64,000 bases of DNA from assembly GCF_003577475.1 (NCBI RefSeq), contig NZ_QPEP01000005.1, forward strand, positions 186,001 to 250,000. The letters run 5' to 3'. This DNA is from Salinibius halmophilus (GTDB lineage: Bacteria; Pseudomonadota; Gammaproteobacteria; Pseudomonadales; Natronospirillaceae). Every line of letters begins with the position of its first letter. Position 1 is the first letter of the stretch. Position numbers and translations under genes: made by a program. The notes below the pieces were generated by a model. That model saw nothing but the letters and a program-made list of their open reading frames with translations. It searched no databases and was not told the origin of the DNA. Below are positions 35,703 through 43,658 of the stretch, piece by piece.

Positions 35703-36068
35703 ATGAAACAAAAACTACTGATCGCATTAAAATGGCTACCGATTGTCTTGCTCGCCCTGCCTATGGTTGCCGCTGGCGGAGCAAAACTAGCTGGCGTTGA
35801 GGCAGTGCATCAAAGCTTCGAAGCGATGGGTTTACCAACCTGGTTTGGTTATTTTATTGGCGCTGCAGAGGTAGCTGGTGGCATTGGTTTACTAATTCCT
35901 CGGTTAAGCGCGTGGGCAGCGACAGGCCTTGCGCCAATCATGGCCGGTGCCGTGTACTTCCACATTGCCTATGCGGTGCCAAGCTTTGTACCAGCACTTG
36001 TATTTTTAATTCTGTGTGGCTACGCCATCGCCATACAGCGTAAAAAAGCTGTTTGGTATCCAGTGTAA
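35703..36068 (+). CDS. DoxX-family membrane protein
   Basis: 121 residues, four membrane helices (about 12-30, 45-65, 72-92, 98-115). The family motif GGAKLAGVEAVHQSFEAMGLP followed by WFGYFIGAAEVAGGIGLLIPRLS is clear. DoxX-like proteins are thought to act in redox or electron-transfer processes at the membrane. GGAGGG precedes ATG 35703. An intrinsic terminator follows at 36094. It faces a LysR gene. Confidence 0.88.
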   Translation: MKQKLLIALKWLPIVLLALPMVAAGGAKLAGVEAVHQSFEAMGLPTWFGYFIGAAEVAGGIGLLIPRLSAWAATGLAPIMAGAVYFHIAYAVPSFVPALVFLILCGYAIAIQRKKAVWYPV

Positions 36069-36093
36069 ACGGAACACCTACCCCTATAGAGAG

Positions 36094-36128
36094 GGGCGCC
36101 AAGAGCTTGGCGCCCTTTTAGTTTTTGC
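36094..36128 (+). terminator. Intrinsic terminator after the DoxX gene
   Basis: GGGCGCCAA GAGC TTGGCGCCC (36094-36115) followed by TTTTAGTTTTT. A long, perfect stem. Confidence 0.92.
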
Positions 36129-36269
36129 CGCCACCGAATAAAACATGCGCGCTAGTACGCTAAACATCTAGACACCAAATTATTACGCTCAAACACCAAT
36201 CGCACCATTCAATCTGCACGCGCTCACTATACTGCAAACGTCACAATAACTTTTGTTAAGGAGAAGGAT

Positions 36270-37625
36270 GTGAGACGACTACTGCAGGGCGTTCTTACCG
36301 GATTCATTGCATTAATAGCCATTTCTGCCAGTGCAGAAGATAGATTAACTAGCATCACGGCTAGTGGCGATGAGACGTATGGTCGCCTAGCAACAGAGCT
36401 ACAGGTTTTAGGCAAAGGAGCCCTCAATCAATTGCGTGGTTACCAAGCGGCCGAAGATCCCATTATTGCCACCGACGTAAACGCCGCCATTACTGCCGCA
36501 GCCAATGCCGGTGCTGACAGTTTAATGTCGATTAACGTAGCTGAGTCAGGTCGCAGAGATGTGCTAGTCACTGTAGAAATGTATTCAGTCAGCACAGGCG
36601 CACCATTTTACCGAATGGAAAAAGAGTACCGAATAAAGTCGGAACGTGGGTTACTGGCACAACTAGAATACGATCTTCCCAACCAAATGAAGCAAGATTT
36701 TAAACAGCAAGGTCGCATTGTCTCACTCGATAGCAACATCGCGTTCTTCGATTTAGGCGAAGCAGCCGGTGTTGAAGTTGGCCAGACCTATCGTGTATTT
36801 AGACAAGGTAAAGAAATTAAAGGCGAAGGCGGCGTTTCGTTTGGCTACCTAGATGAAGAGGCTGGCATCATTGAAGTAACCGATGTCAGTGCGGTGTACT
36901 CAATAGCCGAAATAAAACTTGGCCGGGTATCTATTCGCCAAGGCGACTGGGTAACATTAAAAGAAATCGATCGCTCGCTATACAATGGCGTCGTAATTTC
37001 TAAACTCGACGAGCAGATTGCTATTAACCTAGGCAGCAACGTTGGCGTATCACAAGGCGCCCAGTTTGCCGTGTATAAAGACATAAAAGACATCAATGAA
37101 GAAGAATCTTTCCGTGAAGAAGTCGGCCGCATCCAAGTGACAGAGGTATTTGAAGACTTTTCTACCGGTAAGGTTGCCCCGTCGAATCACTTCTCGCTTG
37201 CCAAGGCAATGATCTCTGAGGGAGACAGAGTAGAAGAAGTATCGGCTGAAGGTATTTACGTTGTCACCCTAGGGCAGCTCAATACAAGCATCCTTACCGG
37301 CGCACAACAGATTTGGGTACTCGGTGGTGAGTTTGAAGCACTTAGTAACGGCGGGCTTAAATACCGTGCTCGCGGCGGTTATGGCAGTGGCAAATTATAT
37401 GGCTCTGCTGGTGTCTCATCCGGACTAAATAACAGTGAGACTTTCCATTACGGCCTCGATATCGTTTACCTAAGTGGCACAGGTGCGAACCTATTCTTGC
37501 AAGTAGATGTACCCACCCCGCTTGATGAATACGCCACATTTAGCCTGGAAACTGGCTACATGGTTGGAGTTGAAGAGTCATTCGATGGCTTAAATATTTT
37601 ACTTAACGTGCGCGCGGGATTTTAG
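36270..37625 (+). CDS. Secreted FlgT-like protein with beta-rich C-terminus, unknown function
   Basis: 451 residues from GTG 36270 (AAGGAG 36258-36263). A signal peptide (RRLLQGVLTGFIALIAISASA) is followed by a domain reading LATELQVLGKGALNQLRG. Two segments at about 150-215 and 240-310 repeat the pattern 'inlGs..Gv..Gd.f.vyr...ei' (VVISKLDEQIAINLGSNVGV, IVSLDSNIAFFDLGEAAGV), the C-terminal fold of flagellar protein FlgT and related proteins. The last 120 residues are beta-strands ending in aromatic F, which may form part of a barrel. No flagellar genes are nearby, so a flagellar role is not supported. Confidence 0.6.
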   Translation: MRRLLQGVLTGFIALIAISASAEDRLTSITASGDETYGRLATELQVLGKGALNQLRGYQAAEDPIIATDVNAAITAAANAGADSLMSINVAESGRRDVLVTVEMYSVSTGAPFYRMEKEYRIKSERGLLAQLEYDLPNQMKQDFKQQGRIVSLDSNIAFFDLGEAAGVEVGQTYRVFRQGKEIKGEGGVSFGYLDEEAGIIEVTDVSAVYSIAEIKLGRVSIRQGDWVTLKEIDRSLYNGVVISKLDEQIAINLGSNVGVSQGAQFAVYKDIKDINEEESFREEVGRIQVTEVFEDFSTGKVAPSNHFSLAKAMISEGDRVEEVSAEGIYVVTLGQLNTSILTGAQQIWVLGGEFEALSNGGLKYRARGGYGSGKLYGSAGVSSGLNNSETFHYGLDIVYLSGTGANLFLQVDVPTPLDEYATFSLETGYMVGVEESFDGLNILLNVRAGF

Positions 37626-37639
37626 TGTATCAGGCGGTT

Positions 37640-37660
37640 GCCCGGCAATGTCCGGGCTTT
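37640..37660 (+). terminator. Intrinsic terminator after the FlgT-like gene
   Basis: GCCCGG CAATGT CCGGGC followed by TTT, 14 nt past the stop. A further hairpin AACGGC GAA GCCGTT with a T-tract follows at 37704-37721. Confidence 0.7.
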
Positions 37661-37758
37661 CCTCATCTGCAAACATCCGCTACAACCCCGTAGGTCTTTA
37701 AATAACGGCGAAGCCGTTTTTGAAGACATAATGTTGCGGAGCTATACCGGCCAAACTT

Positions 37759-37794
37759 GTCTGCAAACATCCGCTGCGCGGATGATTTACAGAC
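37759..37794. repeat. 36-nt hairpin element, copy A
   Basis: Arms GTCTG-C-AAA and TTT-A-CAGAC enclose CATCCGC TGC GCGGATG. It can fold into one long interrupted hairpin. A copy of the same length with matched changes stands at 48306-48341. A half copy (TCTGCAAACATCCGC) is at 37666-37680. It lies between the FlgT-like gene and yjfK. Confidence 0.75.
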
Positions 37795-37826
37795 CTACCT
37801 CAACTCATTGTTGATAGACAAATCTA

Positions 37827-38447
37827 TCACTCCGATCCAGGCCAATAGCTTTCGATAAACTCGTTCGGCACACTTAAACAAAAGAAGCAGTCAGTTTCAC
37901 CGTCTTGCCAGACCTCTACCGCAATACTGAACTTCTGATCATTAATGCTGGTCATCTCACTGCCGCGTACATAATCACCAGCGCCAGCGGTTTTGGCTTG
38001 TTCAGGTGGCATAGCGTAGTATTCACCTTCGCCATTAAGCAGTGTTTCTCGGTATTCAGTATCCACCCATCCTTGCATACGCTCGGTAAGCTCACCAGTT
38101 AAAGACCATTTCGCTTGCATGGTCTCATCTAACAAATCGCCAAGCGATTCTTCGCCAAACAACGTCAGTAGCTTTTCAGGGTGCACATACAAACTCAAAA
38201 CTGCATCGCCATTTTCATCCACTTGCAAGCCATACTTGTCGCCATTGGCGGCTTCTAGCTCAAACTCTGGTAAGTAGAGGGTTTCCGTGTAGCGATAGCA
38301 GCCAGCGCGAGTAACGGTATAAGTTTCGCCTTGCATGGTGGTGGGAATATAGTCGCGCAAGCGCAAGGTTATCTTATCGCCCACCCGCAAATCTTTGGGT
38401 GCGTTTAATGCACGTGGTGCTTTGCCTTTTTTGAATATGCCAAACAT
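37827..38447 (-). CDS. yjfK: YjfK-like DUF2491 protein
   Basis: 206 residues. The order yjfI-yjfJ-yjfK on the minus strand is that of the E. coli yjf operon. The sequence starts MFGIFKKGK and has LRVGDKITLRLRDYIPTT, TVTRAGCYRYTETLYLPEFEL and ALSLYVHPEKLLTLF, which I take as DUF2491. AAGGA sits before ATG 38447. No signal peptide. Its role is unknown; the family goes with PspA-like membrane-stress proteins. A terminator-like hairpin lies between yjfJ and this gene. Confidence 0.78.
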   Translation of the reverse strand: MFGIFKKGKAPRALNAPKDLRVGDKITLRLRDYIPTTMQGETYTVTRAGCYRYTETLYLPEFELEAANGDKYGLQVDENGDAVLSLYVHPEKLLTLFGEESLGDLLDETMQAKWSLTGELTERMQGWVDTEYRETLLNGEGEYYAMPPEQAKTAGAGDYVRGSEMTSINDQKFSIAVEVWQDGETDCFFCLSVPNEFIESYWPGSE

Positions 38448-38463
38448 ATGCAGTCCTTAACCC

Positions 38464-38492
38464 AAAAAGGCGCCAACCTAATGTGGGCGCCT
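38464..38492 (-). terminator. Terminator-like hairpin between yjfJ and yjfK
   Basis: On the minus strand AGGCGCC-N11-GGCGCCT runs directly into TTTTT. It lies after the yjfJ stop (38514) and 17 nt before the yjfK ATG, inside the operon. It should lower yjfK expression relative to yjfI and yjfJ. Confidence 0.75.
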
Positions 38493-38513
38493 GAGTGTTT
38501 CGATCAACCAGCG

Positions 38514-39206
38514 TTACTTCTTATCTTCGCTGGCCAATTCAGCTAGCAGGTTGTCAACATCACTACTGCCATTGCCTAGCGCTTGGTCAATTTCATTGTC
38601 CAAATTGGCGCCCTGCTCCATCTCAGCTAACCAATCTTCCGCATCAATTTGGTTTTCCCGCTGTTGTTGGCGCTTTTTAACTCGGTCCATGGCCGCTTGC
38701 GCGCGCTGCGTGCCACTATGAGCACTCGATACCGAATTTTTTAAAGAATGCTGAGTTTCTTGTAACCGCTCATAGGTTTTTGCTTTCTGAATCTCGCGTT
38801 TATTCTCTTCAATTGCCTTGGTGCGCTGACTAATCATCTGATTAATCTTGTCGATCTGATGATTCAACGGGGCAATTTGCTCGGCTAGCTCTTGTTTCTC
38901 TTTGGCTAGCTCAACCACGCGCTGGGCTGTCTTCTTGGCAAGGTCTTCGTTGCCTGCCGACAATAATTGCTTGGCCTTGTTGCGATAGTCTTGCTCATCT
39001 TGCTCAACGGTTTTGAGCTTGCGCTCCATCGCAATGGCTTCGGCTTTCAGCTTGGTAAGCTCAACTTTCGCTTTGTGAATGTTGGCTTCATCTTCGCGAA
39101 TGGCTTGCTCGGCAATGGTGACTGCATTGCGATCTACCACGGCTTCACCGGCTTCATTGACTTTGCCTTTTACGGCCGATACTAAATTTGAAAATAAGCT
39201 ACGCAT
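38514..39206 (-). CDS. yjfJ: PspA/IM30-family protein YjfJ
   Basis: 230 residues, nearly all helix with long charged coiled coil: EAIAMERKLKTVEQDEQDYR, AKKTAQRVVELAKEKQELAE, HQIDKINQMISQRTKAIEEN. The start MRSLFSNLVSAVKGKVNEAG resembles the amphipathic N-terminal helix by which PspA proteins bind membranes. The C-terminal DIDQALGNGSSDVDNLLAELA is typical of YjfJ. It protects the inner membrane under stress, probably as an oligomer. yjfI is upstream in the same direction (13 nt). Confidence 0.88.
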   Translation of the reverse strand: MRSLFSNLVSAVKGKVNEAGEAVVDRNAVTIAEQAIREDEANIHKAKVELTKLKAEAIAMERKLKTVEQDEQDYRNKAKQLLSAGNEDLAKKTAQRVVELAKEKQELAEQIAPLNHQIDKINQMISQRTKAIEENKREIQKAKTYERLQETQHSLKNSVSSAHSGTQRAQAAMDRVKKRQQQRENQIDAEDWLAEMEQGANLDNEIDQALGNGSSDVDNLLAELASEDKK

Positions 39207-39219
39207 GTCTACTCCTTGA

Positions 39220-39597
39220 TTACGCTAATAGTTCGCTAGCACTGGCTAGTACATCGTCGTGATTGTCAAAATGTTGCTGAACCTCATAAATAGCGTTCTC
39301 AACAATGGTGTTTGGTGCCATAGAGCCATACAAAATATAGTCCGAATCAATTTTGCCGATTGCCGACAGCGGCACCACAGGTGAAAGCTTCAAAAACAGC
39401 TCATTCAGTGCTGCGGTATCATCTACTTCGCTTTCGTTGAATAAATGACTAACGACCATGATCGCTTCATCGTTAGCAGTTACCGATAGCGAAAAATCGT
39501 GGTCAGCACTTTCAACGACTAAGAGGTCGCCCTCGGCATGCGCTGCCAACCCAGCCTTTTGATTGATGGCGTACTCTAATTCCGTCAGTTTGCTCAT
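39220..39597 (-). CDS. yjfI: YjfI-like DUF2170 protein
   Basis: 125 residues from ATG 39597 with GAAGGAAA upstream; the open frame beyond has no ribosome site. It reads LVVESADHDFSLSVTANDEAIMVVS and LFLKLSPVVPLSAIGKIDSDYILYGSMA, which is DUF2170 as in E. coli YjfI, and it is first in the yjfIJK order. Cytosolic, role unknown. Confidence 0.82.
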   Translation of the reverse strand: MSKLTELEYAINQKAGLAAHAEGDLLVVESADHDFSLSVTANDEAIMVVSHLFNESEVDDTAALNELFLKLSPVVPLSAIGKIDSDYILYGSMAPNTIVENAIYEVQQHFDNHDDVLASASELLA

Positions 39598-39821
39598 GGT
39601 GTTTCCTTCTTTTGGCCAATGCCTTGATGAATGCTTCCAGCATACATGCAAATTTGAAAATAAACATGGCATCTAAGTCAGCATTAGTAATTTTTGATTC
39701 AGCTAACACATCAACGAAATTGATACAGCCATACAAAACTATCAATTATTCAAAATTGCTATAGGCGCATACAGTAACAAATAGCAGCGCTGCCCAACCT
39801 TTAATTGTTAGGAGTCTTTAT

Positions 39822-39848
39822 ATGTATATCTTAAGGAGGCAGGTTTGA
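39822..39848 (+). other. Possible 8-codon leader peptide before the FNT-CBS gene
   Basis: ATG TAT ATC TTA AGG AGG CAG GTT TGA (MYILRRQV) has its own TTAGGAG 7-12 nt upstream. Its stop TGA overlaps the TTG start of the channel gene (TTGA), and its own codons AGG AGG form the ribosome site of that gene. Translation of the leader would therefore cover and then hand over to the main start. Confidence 0.4.
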
Positions 39849-41164
39849 ATAATGTTCATCCATTACCGAGCTTGTCGCTCACTCAACAAGTGATCAACTA
39901 TGGTCGGAAAAAGTCCGAGCAAGCTACCATCACCACCTTCCGCCTTGCCGCATGCGCTGGCGTGTTCATTGGCTTGGCTTATCTTTTTTATGTCACGGTA
40001 ACCACTGGTGCGGGCAGCATGCCTTGGGGGGTTAGTCACCTATTGGGAGGACTTGCCTTCAGCACCGGCTTAATCTTAGTGGTGCTTTGTGGCGCAGAGC
40101 TCTTTACCAGCTCCATTTTAATGATGGCCGCTTACGCACAGGGTAAGGTGCGCTTACCCGTGATGTTAAAAACCTGGTTAATCACCTTGCTTGGCAATCT
40201 TCTGGGTGCAGCCTTACTGGTCGCCTTTGTTCGCATGGCAAACCTTGCCGCACTAAGCCATGGTGAGTGGGGCTTACAGGTGCTGGCAATTGCCCATCAC
40301 AAGTTGTCGCATACCTGGCAGGAAGCATTTGCCCTAGGGGTGCTATGTAACTTAATGGTGTGTTTGGCGATCTGGATGTCATTTGCAAGCAAGTATGCTG
40401 GCACCAAAGCAGCCTTGCTCATCCTTCCGGTCGCGCTCTTTGTCAGTAGCGGCTTTGAGCATAGCATCGCCAATTTATTCATTGTGCCACTGGCTTGGGT
40501 TATCGACCCAGCCAGCGTGCAACCGTCAACGTTTATCACCCATAACCTAATACCTGTGCTCATCGGCAATATCGTTGGCGGCACGCTGATACTGGCCTTA
40601 TGCCAACCAAACAAATCAATCCAACTTACTCGCCAGGAGGCACCTATGGATACGTTGCAGAAACACTATCTTACTCATCAAACTGCTGGCGATATGATGC
40701 GCACCCATCAGGTATTTATCGAAGCAGATACGCCACTGAACCAGTGCATGGCCAGAATGGTAAACAAGTCTATTCCTGCCATGCTGGTAATAGATCGCCA
40801 TCAACATCTAATTGGATGCATTAGTCAAGAAGATATTCTGAGGTTCTACTGGTCTGGTGAGCTAGACGAACAAAGCTGGACAGCCTTGGATATGGCCAGA
40901 CAATGCCCATCGATCACTGTTGACGACCCACTATTAACAACCATTGAGGCCCTTACTGTTAACCAAAGTACTCTGTACCCCGTCAATGACGGTGGTTTTT
41001 TAACAGGCGCCTACCTGCCTTTTTCTGAACGACTGAAACAAGCTTGTACAGCCCACTGCGCTGTAGCCGTGACTCAACAAGGCAATCTTGTTGGAATGAT
41101 CACCGCAAACGAGATAATTAGGCAGTTTCGAAGCCAGGCAAAATTAACAGAATTAGCCAGCTAA
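39845..41164 (+). CDS. Formate/nitrite transporter (FNT) channel with C-terminal CBS pair
   Basis: 439 residues from TTG 39845 with AAGGAGG 39833-39839. Residues about 15-255 have the six-helix FNT fold: LAACAGVFIGLAYLFYVTVTTGAG, LVVLCGAELFTSSILMM (the Leu-Cys-Gly-Ala-Glu-Leu-Phe-Thr-Ser motif) and GVLCNLMVCLAIWMSFASK. Residues about 275-435 are two CBS domains (GDMMRTHQVFIEADTPLNQCM, IGCISQEDILRFY, GMITANEIIRQFR). CBS pairs bind adenine nucleotides, so the channel may be gated by energy state. Its 3' end overlaps the convergent LysR gene by 4 nt. Confidence 0.88.
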   Translation: MNNVHPLPSLSLTQQVINYGRKKSEQATITTFRLAACAGVFIGLAYLFYVTVTTGAGSMPWGVSHLLGGLAFSTGLILVVLCGAELFTSSILMMAAYAQGKVRLPVMLKTWLITLLGNLLGAALLVAFVRMANLAALSHGEWGLQVLAIAHHKLSHTWQEAFALGVLCNLMVCLAIWMSFASKYAGTKAALLILPVALFVSSGFEHSIANLFIVPLAWVIDPASVQPSTFITHNLIPVLIGNIVGGTLILALCQPNKSIQLTRQEAPMDTLQKHYLTHQTAGDMMRTHQVFIEADTPLNQCMARMVNKSIPAMLVIDRHQHLIGCISQEDILRFYWSGELDEQSWTALDMARQCPSITVDDPLLTTIEALTVNQSTLYPVNDGGFLTGAYLPFSERLKQACTAHCAVAVTQQGNLVGMITANEIIRQFRSQAKLTELAS

Positions 41165-42081
41165 GTCTGTTCCAGCACCTTTCGTTCGCGCCGCCTAAGC
41201 AGGCGGCGCCCTTCTGCAAGCAGGCAATCTCGCAATGGGTTCTCGCCTGCGTCAGTTCGCCAAATAAAGCTAATGTGGCGCTTCATATCCAGCTGGGGGG
41301 TTGGTAAAACCACGAGCTTTTTATTGCGCACATCGTGCTCCACGTCTAAATATGGAATAGCGCTTAAGTAACTCCCCGTTTTTACTAGCTCAACCAGTAC
41401 AGGCACATGCTGATACTCTTTCCACACATCTAGGTTGTCGATTAAGCCATGTACGGCCCCATCAAAAATTCCTCGTGTACCCGCACCATGCTCTCTTAGC
41501 ACCCATTTGGCTTGCTCTAATTGGGCAAGGCTAACCCGCTCTAACTGTGCGAACGGGTGATGTGGTGAGGCCACGACGACAAGGTGGTCAGTCATCCAGT
41601 TTTCTTGATGAATTCTGCTATCATCATTGCGGCTTTCAATAACGCCCACATCAATGTCGTAATTGAGCACCGACTCAATGACATGCTCTGTATTCTCAAC
41701 CATCAGCTCAACCCGCAACTCTGGGAAGTCGGCATCAACTTTACTGATGAGTTCGGGTAACAAGTGCTCAGCGGCGGTCTGGCTGGCGCTAACACTAATC
41801 ACGCCACTCACCAGCTGCTCATCATGCAAGCCCATATCAATTTGGCGAGCGTTCTGTAGTAGCGCTTTCGCTTTCGGACGCAGCCATCGTCCCCAATGAC
41901 TCAGTGCTAGCCGATTGCCTTGGCGAATAAACAGAGGCCGGTCAAGCTGGCGCTCAAGTTGACTAAGCGACATACTGACTGCCGATTGCGTCATCGACAA
42001 GCGCCGTGCAGCGGCGCTTACGCTTTCCAGTTCAGCAACGGCGTCGTAAACTGTGATTTGTTTGAGGGTGTATCTAAGCAT
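41161..42081 (-). CDS. LysR-family transcriptional regulator (CbbR-like)
   Basis: 306 residues from ATG 42081 (GGGAGA before it); the upstream frame to 42123 is not needed. Winged helix: MLRYTLKQITVYDAVAELES then SVSAAARRLSMTQSAVSMSLSQLERQL, with LFIRQGNRLALSHWG. Effector domain follows. The opening MLRYTLKQ resembles CbbR/CysB-type regulators. It converges on the FNT-CBS gene and is followed upstream by fumC. Its target is not apparent. Confidence 0.9.
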   Translation of the reverse strand: MLRYTLKQITVYDAVAELESVSAAARRLSMTQSAVSMSLSQLERQLDRPLFIRQGNRLALSHWGRWLRPKAKALLQNARQIDMGLHDEQLVSGVISVSASQTAAEHLLPELISKVDADFPELRVELMVENTEHVIESVLNYDIDVGVIESRNDDSRIHQENWMTDHLVVVASPHHPFAQLERVSLAQLEQAKWVLREHGAGTRGIFDGAVHGLIDNLDVWKEYQHVPVLVELVKTGSYLSAIPYLDVEHDVRNKKLVVLPTPQLDMKRHISFIWRTDAGENPLRDCLLAEGRRLLRRRERKVLEQT

Positions 42082-42179
42082 ACCAATCTCCCTATCAATT
42101 TTACTGATACTAGAATAGTGCACCTAAACCATCCTTGGCTGATGCGTCGCAATCAATGTTACGAATTTGGCAGCTTTTT

Positions 42180-43538
42180 TTAAGTAAGAGTTGCTGGATT
42201 AAGCAGGCGCTCAAGTTCATCTTTCTTCATGTCCGTTTGCTCAAGTGCGACGTCAATAACAGGTCGCCCCTCTTTATAAGCTTGCTTGGCAATGTCAGCT
42301 GCCTTGGCATAGCCAATAATAGGGTTAAGCGCGGTGACTAAAATTGGATTCTTTGCTAGCGGCGCTTGCACCATCTCATGGCGAACCGAAAAGCCAGCGA
42401 TGGCATCATCTGCGAGGGCGGTTAAACTGTTACCCAGTAACGCTATGCTTGCTAATAGGTTATCGGCGATGACTGGCAGCATGACATTTAGCTCGAAGTT
42501 ACCGGACTGACCAGCAATAGCGATGGTGACATCATTGCCCATAACCTGAGCCGACACCATAGCTGCCGCTTCAGGAATCACTGGGTTGACCTTGCCCGGC
42601 ATTATTGACGAACCAGGCTGCAAGGCCTGCAGCTCAATTTCTCCCAATCCGGCCAAGGGGCCAGAATTCATCCAGCGCAAATCATTGGCGATTTTCATCT
42701 GACTTACCGCGATGGTTTTTAAGCTGCCAGACAACGCCACCGCCGCATCCTGACTGGCAATATAAGTAAAAAGGTGTGGGCTAGGTGAAAACTCAGTGCC
42801 TAACTGCTGATTCAGCTTTTGGTTAAACGTTTTGGCAAACTCTTTGTGCGTATTAACACCCGTACCAACCGCCGTGCCGCCCATGGGCAGTTGCCGTATG
42901 CGAGCTAGCTGTTGAGTCAATTGCTGGCGATTGTCATCCAACTGATGCTGCCAGGTTGTCAGACTTTGGCTAAATTGCACGGGCATGGCGTCCATCAAAT
43001 GCGTGCGGCCAGTTTTTACCACGCCAGCAAGATCGCGTGCTTTATCTGATATCACAGTGCTTGCATGCTCTAGGGCTGGCAATAGCGCCTGCTCTGTTTG
43101 CATCACTGCCGCAACATGAATGGCTGTCGGGATCACATCATTGCTACTTTGCCCATAGTTCACATGGTCGTTGGCATTGACCACTTCACCACTGCGTTGT
43201 GATGCAAGCCTTGCAATGACCTCGTTGGCATTCATATTGGTGCTCGTACCCGAGCCTGTTTGGAACACATCAACGGGAAAATGCTGCATGTAGTCATCCG
43301 CAAGTAGATGCTGACAAGCATCAATGATGGCGTCGGCGATTGTATCCTCAAGCGTTGCCAGCGATTTATTCGCCGCCGCCGCTGCCATTTTGATGTGAAT
43401 GAGTGCTTCAATGAATGCTTTTGGCATACTGCGGTTGGCAATCGCAAAGTTGTTAATCGCCCGCTGCGTTTGCGCGCCATACAGCGCCTCTTGCGGCACT
43501 TCAACCTCGCCTAAACTATCACGTTCAATTCTGCTCAT
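42180..43538 (-). CDS. fumC: Class II fumarate hydratase
   Basis: 452 residues. Family signatures are intact: GSGTSTNMNANEV (about 97-110), NYGQSSNDVIPTA (about 130), KTGRTHLMDAMPV (about 178-190, catalytic His), and GSSIMPGKVNPVIPEA (near 315). Iron-independent hydration of fumarate to malate in the TCA cycle, oxygen- and superoxide-resistant. AGGAGGT before ATG 43538. Divergent from the GTPase pair, with 120 nt between. Confidence 0.94.
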   Translation of the reverse strand: MSRIERDSLGEVEVPQEALYGAQTQRAINNFAIANRSMPKAFIEALIHIKMAAAAANKSLATLEDTIADAIIDACQHLLADDYMQHFPVDVFQTGSGTSTNMNANEVIARLASQRSGEVVNANDHVNYGQSSNDVIPTAIHVAAVMQTEQALLPALEHASTVISDKARDLAGVVKTGRTHLMDAMPVQFSQSLTTWQHQLDDNRQQLTQQLARIRQLPMGGTAVGTGVNTHKEFAKTFNQKLNQQLGTEFSPSPHLFTYIASQDAAVALSGSLKTIAVSQMKIANDLRWMNSGPLAGLGEIELQALQPGSSIMPGKVNPVIPEAAAMVSAQVMGNDVTIAIAGQSGNFELNVMLPVIADNLLASIALLGNSLTALADDAIAGFSVRHEMVQAPLAKNPILVTALNPIIGYAKAADIAKQAYKEGRPVIDVALEQTDMKKDELERLLNPATLT

Positions 43539-43658
43539 AACACCTCCTTTTCCTTAACCATAGCCTACGCGTTGCATTGGCATGGCAGATCGCCGGTTGC
43601 CCGCTACCCAGCAGCACTCTACTATGGCGCTATACAGTTTATTAGTAGGGAACGGTAG

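Noticed and set aside
36270-37625. Calling the 451-residue protein flgT
   Set aside because: The resemblance covers only the repeated C-terminal fold, and no flagellar genes are nearby.
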